Origin: an uncultured Chthonomonas sp.
GTDB lineage: Bacteria > Armatimonadota > Chthonomonadetes > Chthonomonadales > CAJBBX01
NCBI GenBank assembly: GCA_903886985.1
Contig: CAISOI010000819.1
Coordinates: forward strand, 1-5,605
DNA: 5,605 nt
Direction of reading: 5' to 3'
Shown: positions 1-5,605 of the stretch, in pieces
Layout of the letters: the number at the start of each line of letters is the position of its first letter
Numbering within the stretch: the first letter of the stretch is position 1
The notes under the pieces: generated by a model
Databases searched by the model: none
What the model was told of the DNA's origin: nothing
Seen by the model: the letters and a program-made list of their open reading frames with translations, nothing else
Position numbers and translations under genes: made by a program

Positions 1-758
1 CTTTTTAATAGCACAGGGTTGTTGCTAACTTCCAATCCATGGTGGGTAGTTAGATAGACATCAATCTTGCCAATCTTGTTGGTAGGATCAACAATCTTCT
101 CTTCAATATTCCACGTTAGGTCACCAAGATCGAGAAATTGCCAATTTCCGAACCGTAATACAAAGCCGAGACTGTTTGCGTTGTCGCTGCCATCTATTGG
201 CTGCGACTTGAATTCCGTGGCATATGGATTATGAGGAGAACCTACTTTGTCCGGCACTGTCGTCTGCATTCCAACAAGTGTCAAGATTTCAACAGGTGCG
301 GCACCTTTTCTCTGACTGAGCGGGAGTAGACTACCCGCTTTAAGAGTGGTCGATTTCCCATGAGACGCTTCATTGTAAGCTGCGATGAGAGTCGGGAAAT
401 TGGTGGGATCATCAATGCTCTTTGCTGGAATTCCGTGGTCAAAAAATTGCTTTACCGGCATCAATTTCGCCAGTTCACCGACGCCACCATAGTGATCGTT
501 GTGCCAATGGGTCGAAATCAAATTATCGATCTGAGTAAGCCCCGCGAACTTCGTCGCAACTTCGTGAATTCGACCAGCGTCTCGTGTCCCCGGATTGCCA
601 GAGTCGATTAGGATCGACTCCTTCGCAGGTGTGACAATGAGCGTGGATTGTCCACCCTCAGTATCGATGAAGTATATATCCAGACCTCGTATTTGGGATT
701 GAGAGGGTATGGCTGCAAGTAACGCAATAAATGCATAAAAAGTGGTTCGAAGCTGCAT
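1..758 (-). CDS. Exported metallo-beta-lactamase-fold hydrolase, ComEC-like type (3' end outside window)
   Basis: The frame is open from the ATG at 758 down to the window edge: 252 codons, no stop, C-terminus missing. Residues 1-21 look like a Sec signal peptide: Arg4, a hydrophobic stretch at about 5-17, then Ser-Gln-Ser before a possible cleavage site; there is no lipobox Cys. The mature part starts with the fold's first strands (DIYFIDTEGGQSTLIV, then ILIDSGNPG at 49-57). The metal motif THWHNDHYGG is at 83-92, giving the HxHxDH ligands His84, His86, Asp88 and His89. A later Gly-Asp (Asp213, in LDLGDLTW) and THHG (238-241) match the ComEC/Rec2-type MBL branch. It is probably a metal-dependent hydrolase outside the cytoplasmic membrane; the substrate cannot be told. 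It lacks ComEC's membrane domains in the visible part. The start is supported by GAAGGA 7 nt upstream. The family call is firm; the function is unknown. Confidence 0.9.
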   Translation of the reverse strand, partial: MQLRTTFYAFIALLAAIPSQSQIRGLDIYFIDTEGGQSTLIVTPAKESILIDSGNPGTRDAGRIHEVATKFAGLTQIDNLISTHWHNDHYGGVGELAKLMPVKQFFDHGIPAKSIDDPTNFPTLIAAYNEASHGKSTTLKAGSLLPLSQRKGAAPVEILTLVGMQTTVPDKVGSPHNPYATEFKSQPIDGSDNANSLGFVLRFGNWQFLDLGDLTWNIEEKIVDPTNKIGKIDVYLTTHHGLEVSNNPVLLK

Positions 759-765
759 ATGGTTG

Positions 766-771
766 TCCTTC
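766..771 (-). promoter_or_regulatory. Shine-Dalgarno site of the MBL-fold gene
   Basis: The minus strand reads GAAGGA, then CAACCAT, then the ATG at 758, a 7-nt spacing. It fixes the start that gives a complete signal peptide. Nearly the same leader (GAAGGA, ACCAT, ATG) precedes the RDD gene at the other end of the window. Confidence 0.7.
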
Positions 772-835
772 ACGTCGATTGTAACTCGTTAAGATTGAGT
801 TGTATTTCGTTCATTGCACTCAAATACCCTATCTC

Positions 836-864
836 AAAATTTCAGAACCATCAGGTTTATGAAA
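836..864 (-). terminator. Possible weak intrinsic terminator after the HyuB-YihY pair
   Basis: On the minus strand, 5 nt after the YihY-family stop codon, TTTCA (864-860) pairs with TGAAA (844-840), and AACC (857-854) pairs with GGTT (849-846) around a TGAT loop, with a small internal bulge. Four T residues follow (839-836). The stem is short and A+T-rich, so it may be weak or fortuitous. If real, it separates this operon from the MBL-fold gene. Confidence 0.35.
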
Positions 865-869
865 TTAGA

Positions 870-1766
870 CTAACTTGAAAGGGTCCCAGTATCCAAAGTT
901 TCTGGATCAGTCTTGATATGAAGTAGTTTGCCCCGTCTGCGTGTTTCGTGCAATCTTGTGACCTCGGCTCCCATGAAGAGAATAATCACGGAATAGTAGG
1001 TCCATATGACCAGAATTATCAGCCCACCCAATGATCCATAAACGCGGTTATATTGCCCGATATGGGCAAAATAGTAAGAGAACACATACTTTGCTGTTTC
1101 CCATGCTACACCGGATAATAATCCTCCAAATAATGCATCCTTTGCTGAGATCTTTCGATTTGGAATCATAAGGTACAGAAGTGCGAATAGTAGAGCCGCC
1201 AGCAGCAAAGTTACAACGTGACCTAAGTAGTCCCAAAAGATTGGTATTTGGATTGCCGTGACGGAATCCGCCGACTGATGAATCGCTTCAAGATAGGCGA
1301 GGATCGAAGTGATGATCCCGTTTGAACCTACTATGACTATGGCAAGACATGTGGTACTGAATGCCATAATCTGTCGTTGAACCCAGTTTCGGCGCTTGTT
1401 AATGCGCCAGATTCTGTTAAAACCGACTTCCAGCAACTTGAATATTACTGTGCCGCTCGCGATAATACCAACAACGCCAAACACCGAGAGTGTTTGCCTG
1501 CTGTAATCCGTTTGTGAGAGCGTATCGAGAATGGTCTTGCCACTCGCCGGGAGATTGTCCTGCAAGACCAGCTTTATGTGCAATATTGCGGCTTTGTCAC
1601 TTCCGTAGATTATTCCGATGACAGCAATTGCAAGAGATAGGAATGGAACGGCAGCGATTAGCACATAGAATGATACTGCAGCAGCTAGAATGCCGCAATC
1701 ATGCCTCGCGTATTCTTGGGATACTTGTTTAAGGGTGGTGAAAGTATTGGTGACAACAGCTTTCAT
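870..1766 (-). CDS. YihY/virulence factor BrkB family inner-membrane protein
   Basis: This 298-residue protein has the usual length and about six hydrophobic segments (near residues 27-53, 93-112, 135-158, 180-202, 212-235 and 243-268). Family hallmarks are AAAVSFYVLIAAVP at the start of the first segment (28-41), FNRIWRI after the second (116-122), and the C-terminal YGSLGGLIILVIWTYYS block leading to LFMGAEVTR. A short basic, polar tail follows (ETRRRGK). It is an integral cytoplasmic-membrane protein. The family was once annotated as ribonuclease BN, which is considered wrong for these proteins, and its biochemical role is unsettled. The ATG overlaps the stop of the upstream HyuB-family gene as TAATG, with AGGA 9 nt upstream inside that gene, so translational coupling is likely. 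The family call is firm; I cannot assign a function. Confidence 0.93.
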   Translation of the reverse strand: MKAVVTNTFTTLKQVSQEYARHDCGILAAAVSFYVLIAAVPFLSLAIAVIGIIYGSDKAAILHIKLVLQDNLPASGKTILDTLSQTDYSRQTLSVFGVVGIIASGTVIFKLLEVGFNRIWRINKRRNWVQRQIMAFSTTCLAIVIVGSNGIITSILAYLEAIHQSADSVTAIQIPIFWDYLGHVVTLLLAALLFALLYLMIPNRKISAKDALFGGLLSGVAWETAKYVFSYYFAHIGQYNRVYGSLGGLIILVIWTYYSVIILFMGAEVTRLHETRRRGKLLHIKTDPETLDTGTLSS

Positions 1767-3367
1767 TAAACGGATTCCTGAGTGGCACGACCGAATCCGC
1801 CTCCGCCAGGGGTCTTAATGGTTACTATGCTGCCAGACTTCAGCGTTTTCGTAAACTTTGCAGGACGTTCAATAATGGCCCCGTCCACAGTTGTTTCGTT
1901 TACACCGGGTTTGCCGGATTCGCCTCCGTCCAACCCATAGGGTTGGAGAGCCCGCCGTTCGGAAATGACGGTTACATGGCAATCTGAGAGCAATTCCAAT
2001 TCGCGCACAATGCCGTCACCACCATTGTGAACTCCGATACCACCGCTCTCACGCCGGATGTGATAACTCCGAACCCTAAGCGGATAGTGCATTTCAATGA
2101 CTTCGATCGGTGTATTGCGAGTGTTAGTCATGTGTACTTGCACCGCCGTCGCTCCAAATAATTCCGCGGAGGCTCCCGAGCCACCGGCTATCGTCTCGTA
2201 ATAAGCAAACTGTTGGCGACGGTACGGGTCGTATCCACCAATGAGAAGGTTGTTCATTGTGCCTTGCGATGCGGCGGGAATGCGGCCGGGATATGCCTTT
2301 GAAAGTGCGCCAAAAACTACGTCAACGATTCTCTGGGATGTCTCTACATTTCCTGCCGCTACGGCAGCATTGAGGCCAGAATTCACTAGGGAATTCGGAG
2401 GAGTGATGACCTCAATGTCGGCAAAGGTTCCATCATTCATAGGTATATCTTCGCCCACTAGGCAACGAATGGCATAGTAACAAGCGGATCGGGTAACTGC
2501 CTCGGTGCAGTTGATAGAACCTCGAACTTGCGCCGAAGTTCCAGTAAAATCGAAGCGCGCGCGGCCATCTGAAAGGTCTAGTCTTACCTTAAGAGGAATA
2601 TCAATGCCGCCAACTCCGTCGCTCTCCATGACGTCGTCATACTCAAAACAGCCGTCAATTCTCTGAAGAGTGGATTTAATCCTCAGCCGAGCATATCGAT
2701 TCGCCTCTGCGATACGGTAGTAGACCGTCTCCAGACCATATTTGAGAGCCAATTCAGTGAGCCTAGTTGTGCCAATCTTGTTGGAAGAAATCTGAGCCAG
2801 TAGGTCTCCACGTCGCTCATCTGGAGTTCGAGAATTTGCACAAATTAGCGCCACGATATGCGGGTCAACTTTGCCCCCTTTGACTATCGGCAAGGGGGGA
2901 ATTATGAGACCCTCATGAAATAGTTCTGTGCTGAGAGGCAAGGATCCCGGCGACAATCCTCCGATATCAGCGTGGTGTGCACGGTTTGCGACAAATCCGA
3001 TGATTTCGCGGGGCGTATCAGGCAAAAACACCGCCTGAACCAATGTGAAATCGGGAAGGTGAGTTCCACCATGTTGTGGATCATTGCAGATCCACATTGT
3101 GCCCGGCTTCCACGTAATGGATGACCGGAGATTTTGCATCATTAGGGGCATTGCGCCCAAATGGACCGGGATATGTGCAGCTTGAGAAATGAGCTTTCCG
3201 TCGCGATCAAAGATAGCACATGAATGGTCGCGACGTTCTTTGATATTGGGCGAATGCGCGGTACGTTCTAAAACAGAGCCCATTTCTTCTGCAACAGAGG
3301 CGAAAAGATGTCTCCAAACTTCCACCTGAATAGGGTCAAACTCAATTTGTTCGGTTGAGACTGTCAT
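1766..3367 (-). CDS. HyuB-family protein (hydantoinase B / 5-oxoprolinase / acetone carboxylase alpha-like)
   Basis: This 533-residue protein is full length for the stand-alone B subunit. The N-terminus has the family pattern DPIQVEVWRHL (11-21), then EEMGSVLERTAHSPNIKERRD (27-47), SCAIFDRDGKLISQAAHIPVHLG, and NDPQHGGTHLPD (95-106), followed by NRAHHADIGGLSPGS (128-142). The HxxD at 103-106 and the His pair at 131-132 are candidate metal ligands by analogy with acetone carboxylase; that is inference. Later come MTNTRNTPIEVIEMHYPLRV and SGGIGVHNGGDGIVREL, and the C-terminus ends in TPGGGGFG (519-526). Members act with an ATP-using HyuA partner in ring opening or carboxylation of hydantoins, 5-oxoproline or ketones, in the cytoplasm. 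No HyuA gene adjoins here, so the substrate is open; 5-oxoproline is only one option. The ATG at 3367 leaves ten residues before the conserved DPI block. No clear Shine-Dalgarno is visible. The stop is fused to the next gene's start. Confidence 0.93.
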   Translation of the reverse strand: MTVSTEQIEFDPIQVEVWRHLFASVAEEMGSVLERTAHSPNIKERRDHSCAIFDRDGKLISQAAHIPVHLGAMPLMMQNLRSSITWKPGTMWICNDPQHGGTHLPDFTLVQAVFLPDTPREIIGFVANRAHHADIGGLSPGSLPLSTELFHEGLIIPPLPIVKGGKVDPHIVALICANSRTPDERRGDLLAQISSNKIGTTRLTELALKYGLETVYYRIAEANRYARLRIKSTLQRIDGCFEYDDVMESDGVGGIDIPLKVRLDLSDGRARFDFTGTSAQVRGSINCTEAVTRSACYYAIRCLVGEDIPMNDGTFADIEVITPPNSLVNSGLNAAVAAGNVETSQRIVDVVFGALSKAYPGRIPAASQGTMNNLLIGGYDPYRRQQFAYYETIAGGSGASAELFGATAVQVHMTNTRNTPIEVIEMHYPLRVRSYHIRRESGGIGVHNGGDGIVRELELLSDCHVTVISERRALQPYGLDGGESGKPGVNETTVDGAIIERPAKFTKTLKSGSIVTIKTPGGGGFGRATQESV

Positions 3368-3434
3368 AATAGTTTCAGCGATTGAAAATAATCAACGATG
3401 CATTTGGCAGTTATGGAAAGAGTGGTATAGACCC
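3368..3434. promoter_or_regulatory. Divergent intergenic region between the HyuB-family and mutase genes
   Basis: These 67 bp must hold, or lie very close to, the promoters and leaders of two divergent genes. On the plus strand TTGGCA (3404-3409) lies 16 bp from TATAGA (3426-3431), but that -10 candidate is so near the TTG start at 3435 that the transcript would be essentially leaderless. TTGAAA at 3382-3387 has no good -10 partner. On the minus strand I see no convincing promoter. Neither gene has a strong Shine-Dalgarno: GGAAAG (3415-3420) is 14 nt from the TTG, which is far. Confidence 0.4.
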
Positions 3435-4619
3435 TTGAAATATATCTTAATCGTACCCGACGGAATGGCGGATGATCCGCTTCCTGAACTAGATGGCAAA
3501 ACGCCCATGGAAGCTGCACGAACTCCGAACATGGACACTCTTGCAGAAGATGGCTCTGTCGGGCTGGTAAATGTAACTCCGCCTGGAATGTATCCGGGAA
3601 GCGACGCAGCCAACATGTCCCTGCTAGGATATGATCCTCTCAAGTACTATACTGGTCGCGGTCCTGTCGAAGCGGCTGCAATGCGCATCCCAATGGACCC
3701 AAAAGATGTCGCATTTCGTTGTTCCATTATTAGTACCGATGGAACTTTTCTAACTGATTACAGCGCCGGGCATATCTCTACTGAAAACGCACGACCGATC
3801 ATCGAACTGGCAAGCAAGCTTTGTGGACGAGCTCGAAAACTATTTGTCGGTGTCCAATATCGCCATATCTTGCTCTGGAACAACGGTCCGATGGAACTCA
3901 AAACTAATGCGCCTCACGAGAATATGGGCGCCAAGCTGGAAGAAATTCTTCCGGTTGGTGAGAGTGAAAATCGTCTGCGACAGTTCATATGGGATAGTTA
4001 TGAGATGCTTAATGACCTTCCATATAATAAGGAGCGAATCGGCGAAGGATTGCCACCTGCGAACATGCTTTGGCCATGGGGACAGGGCAGATCTCCGCAG
4101 TTACCTTCGTTCTTCAGCCGACACGAGCGTACTGGGGCTGTATTTGCGAGCGTGGATGTCATAAAGGGCCTCGGGCGTCTGACTGGACTGGAAGTCGTGG
4201 ATGTGCCCGGAGCCACGGGATATTACGATACCGACTATAGGGCAAAAGCTATGTATGCCCTCGACTACCTCAAAAAACTTGATTTTGCGTGGGTCCATGT
4301 GGAATCTCCGGATGAAGCAGGACATGAAGGCAACATCGACCGGAAAATTGAAGCAATAGAACGAATAGATAAGTTGGTGGTCGGGACGCTTATTGATGGA
4401 ATGAAGAAATTGGACCATTACAGAATGCTCATCGTTCCAGACCATGCAACTCCGGTCAAAACGCGTGGGCATAAGGCGGTTGCAGTTCCGTATCTGATGT
4501 ATGACTCAGATGGTGCTCGCAAACGTAATACTATGCCATTTGACGAGCGATTAGCTCAGGAGAAGGCAACCTTAGTCGACGATGGGTTCCGCCTGATCGA
4601 CGGACTGTTCAAGCATTGA
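3435..4619 (+). CDS. apgM: Archaeal-type cofactor-independent phosphoglycerate mutase (ApgM family)
   Basis: The gene encodes 394 residues of the alkaline-phosphatase superfamily, matching the archaeal-type mutase in length and motifs. The enzyme interconverts 3- and 2-phosphoglycerate in glycolysis and gluconeogenesis, in the cytoplasm, without 2,3-bisphosphoglycerate. Visible motifs are VPDGMAD (7-13, metal ligand Asp9), TPNMDTLA (30-37), PPGMYPGSDAANMSLLGYDP (49-68, with Ser56 the expected phosphorylated nucleophile), YTGRGPVEAAAM (72-83), SAGHIST (110-116), HVESPDEAGHEGN (288-300, ligands Asp293 and His297), PDHATP (335-340, Asp336/His337) and His346. All catalytic motifs are present. The start is TTG at 3435, chosen because the family begins exactly at MKYIxxVPDG and no in-frame ATG or GTG lies just upstream. 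Some databases label this branch a proposed homoserine kinase; no thr genes are nearby, so mutase is preferred. The last 48 bp, stop included, overlap the convergent RDD gene. Confidence 0.93.
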   Translation: MKYILIVPDGMADDPLPELDGKTPMEAARTPNMDTLAEDGSVGLVNVTPPGMYPGSDAANMSLLGYDPLKYYTGRGPVEAAAMRIPMDPKDVAFRCSIISTDGTFLTDYSAGHISTENARPIIELASKLCGRARKLFVGVQYRHILLWNNGPMELKTNAPHENMGAKLEEILPVGESENRLRQFIWDSYEMLNDLPYNKERIGEGLPPANMLWPWGQGRSPQLPSFFSRHERTGAVFASVDVIKGLGRLTGLEVVDVPGATGYYDTDYRAKAMYALDYLKKLDFAWVHVESPDEAGHEGNIDRKIEAIERIDKLVVGTLIDGMKKLDHYRMLIVPDHATPVKTRGHKAVAVPYLMYDSDGARKRNTMPFDERLAQEKATLVDDGFRLIDGLFKH

Positions 4620-5378
4620 TTGCTTGAGCATGATTGCTTGAAGTATATCGATATAATGGTGCGGATGTGAAACCTGAAAGCGTATTCCTACAAGTGGGAG
4701 AATTGGAAAACAGATATTCTGGGCCAAAATCGCAGCATCTTCAATGTCCATCATGGGTAATCGAGCCAAGAACTTACGGATTAAGTCAAATTGAGATTGG
4801 GTGATTCCATCCAGGGACTGAATGTAAGAGAGATACGTCTCTGCCGCAGGATTATTCGGTTGGACAAAGGTGGTCAGAACATCGCCGGACGCCCGATCCT
4901 TTATGACGACTGTGCCGGCAGCTATGTCTCCCAGCCGCTTATTTTGAGAATTGAAGAACAACGATATGAGCCCGACTCCGTAAGCACCCGGCATTATGTC
5001 GGCAATACGAACTATGTTTCGCACGATGGATGATTGAAGATCAATTGGGTAACCGCCATCTCGGATGACTCTGAGACCCGATATCTTCTTCCCCGGAGTT
5101 TGCCCGTTCCCGCGCAATTCAAATACAATGGGATATGTAACTGTGGTGATAAAACTCAAGATGGTGAGTACTGCCTGTGTCCAGAGCGGTGCGTCCCCAA
5201 AAACGTTCGCCGACATTTGCAAAAGGACGGCGGTATATCCTACGGACCATATTAGTAGAATTGCGAGTAGAATCAGCAGGTGGTCAATGAGCGCAGCAGT
5301 GAATCGGCTTCCTATTCCGGCAAGTTCATACTCAATCTCGATGTTTTCTGGAGTTACGATTTGAATAAATCTACTCAT
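4572..5378 (-). CDS. RDD-family membrane protein
   Basis: This 268-residue protein carries an RDD domain over about residues 15-160. The signature residues are Arg25 and Asp32 in GSRFTAALIDH, then GNGQTPGKKISGLRVIRDGG (90-109), and RNIVRIAD (120-127). RLGDIAAGTVVIKDR (148-162) closes the domain. Hydrophobic segments lie near 33-55, 66-88 and 128-142. The last hundred or so residues form a soluble tail with no motif I recognise, ending in a short MLKQS/MLEQS repeat. The family's role is uncertain; some members have been linked to transport. RDD genes often stand beside SpoIIM-family genes, as here. The ATG at 5378 is backed by GAAGGA 5 nt upstream, which lies inside the first codons of the opposite SpoIIM gene. 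Family call firm, function unknown. Confidence 0.92.
   Translation of the reverse strand: MSRFIQIVTPENIEIEYELAGIGSRFTAALIDHLLILLAILLIWSVGYTAVLLQMSANVFGDAPLWTQAVLTILSFITTVTYPIVFELRGNGQTPGKKISGLRVIRDGGYPIDLQSSIVRNIVRIADIMPGAYGVGLISLFFNSQNKRLGDIAAGTVVIKDRASGDVLTTFVQPNNPAAETYLSYIQSLDGITQSQFDLIRKFLARLPMMDIEDAAILAQNICFPILPLVGIRFQVSHPHHYIDILQAIMLKQSMLEQSVDQAEPIVD
4617..4641. repeat. Short direct duplication in the convergent gene ends
   Basis: TGATTGCTTGA occurs at 4617-4627 and again at 4631-4641, a 14-bp period. The first copy begins with the TGA stop codon of the mutase gene. Read on the minus strand, this part of the RDD gene encodes the near-repeat MLKQS then MLEQS, whose second half extends into the mutase coding region. 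Confidence 0.7.
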
Positions 5379-5605
5379 ATGGTTCCTTCTCTAGTGCCAC
5401 AACCCGATTCCACCTTCGTGCAAGAGAGGTTGCCAGATTGGCAGCGATTGGAGTCACTACTGGATCGTCTGGAATCGAAAAACGGTTTGACTACACTCCA
5501 AAATTCCGAACTTCAAGAGATTAGCACACTTTACAGGCGAATTAGTTCTGACCTAGTGAGATCGAGATCTTTGAGTGAGCCAGAGCAAGTTGTTCGACGG
5601 CTTAA
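5379..5605 (+). CDS. SpoIIM-family (stage II sporulation protein M-like) membrane protein, N-terminal part only
   Basis: The frame is open for 75 codons from the ATG at 5379 to the right edge, with no stop. The visible region matches the cytoplasmic N-terminus of SpoIIM/DUF95 proteins of non-sporulating bacteria: FVQERLPDWQRLESLLDRL (13-31), then L-x-x-L-x-x-x-E-L-Q-E-I-x-x-LYRRISSDL, in line with the family pattern FVxxRxxxWxxLexLL...ELxxLxxLYRxxxxDL. The membrane segments would lie beyond the window. The start is uncertain: ATG 5379 abuts the RDD start codon, GTG 5394 would shorten the protein by five residues, and TTG 5361 would lengthen it by six; none has a clear Shine-Dalgarno. In many phyla this gene neighbours RDD, DUF4129, MoxR and DUF58 genes. 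The name does not imply sporulation. The call rests on a short N-terminal pattern. Confidence 0.75.
   Translation, partial: MVPSLVPQPDSTFVQERLPDWQRLESLLDRLESKNGLTTLQNSELQEISTLYRRISSDLVRSRSLSEPEQVVRRL
5384..5389 (-). promoter_or_regulatory. Shine-Dalgarno site of the RDD gene, inside the opposite SpoIIM gene
   Basis: The minus strand reads GAAGGA, then ACCAT, then the ATG at 5378. The site is complementary to codons 2-4 of the plus-strand SpoIIM frame if that gene starts at 5379, so these bases would have to serve both genes. Confidence 0.65.

Noticed and set aside
360..611. Open plus-strand frame of 83 codons
   Set aside because: It lies wholly antisense to the MBL-fold gene, covers the HxHxDH motif region, and its translation has no recognisable family pattern.
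795..823. TTGAGT...ACTCAA as a terminator or operator
   Set aside because: It is a 6-bp stem with a 17-nt loop and no adjoining T-run, too weak to call a terminator; no symmetric operator extends from it.
4101..4472. Minus-strand frame of 123 codons
   Set aside because: It is antisense to the conserved C-terminal half of the mutase gene, with no ribosome site or family signature.
3435..4619. Homoserine kinase as the main call for the mutase gene
   Set aside because: That label exists for part of this family, but there is no threonine-pathway neighbour here and the metal and Ser motifs fit the phosphoglycerate mutase reaction.
5034..5364. Two overlapping plus-strand frames upstream of the SpoIIM gene
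   Set aside because: Both are antisense to the RDD signature region, and their translations are Cys- and Ser-rich with no domain pattern, as expected for shadow frames.
5379..5605. Evidence that the organism forms spores
   Set aside because: SpoIIM-family proteins are common in non-sporulating phyla, and no other sporulation gene is visible.

Overview
This is a bacterial chromosomal window of moderate base composition, roughly half G+C by eye. It is densely packed with ordinary-looking genes. I see no tRNA, rRNA, CRISPR array, insertion sequence or phage gene. The lineage is not fixed by the sequence. An archaeal-type phosphoglycerate mutase, a HyuB-type protein and a divergent RDD/SpoIIM pair would suit an environmental, non-model phylum such as Armatimonadota or Acidobacteriota, but that is a guess.

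Left part, minus strand (1-3367): read in the direction of transcription, a HyuB-family protein (hydantoinase B / 5-oxoprolinase / acetone carboxylase alpha-like) is followed by a YihY/BrkB-family inner-membrane protein. Stop and start overlap as TAATG, so the two are probably one operon. A weak hairpin plus T-run follows the second stop. Then comes an exported metallo-beta-lactamase-fold hydrolase of the ComEC-like type, with its own Shine-Dalgarno sequence, cut off by the left window edge.

Middle (3368-4619): a 67-bp divergent gap separates the HyuB gene from a plus-strand gene for archaeal-type cofactor-independent phosphoglycerate mutase (ApgM family). That gene begins with TTG and keeps all the expected metal and nucleophile motifs.

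Right part (4572-5605): an RDD-family membrane protein on the minus strand overlaps the 3' end of the mutase gene by 48 bp. Its start codon touches, with no gap, the first ATG of a plus-strand SpoIIM-family gene that runs off the right edge. RDD and SpoIIM genes are recurrent partners in many bacteria, often beside DUF4129, MoxR and DUF58 genes, so the window probably enters such a cluster on the right.

No clearly new system is visible. The points most worth a second look are the zero-gap head-to-head RDD/SpoIIM starts, the convergent coding overlap with a small internal duplication, and a HyuB gene with no HyuA gene beside it.
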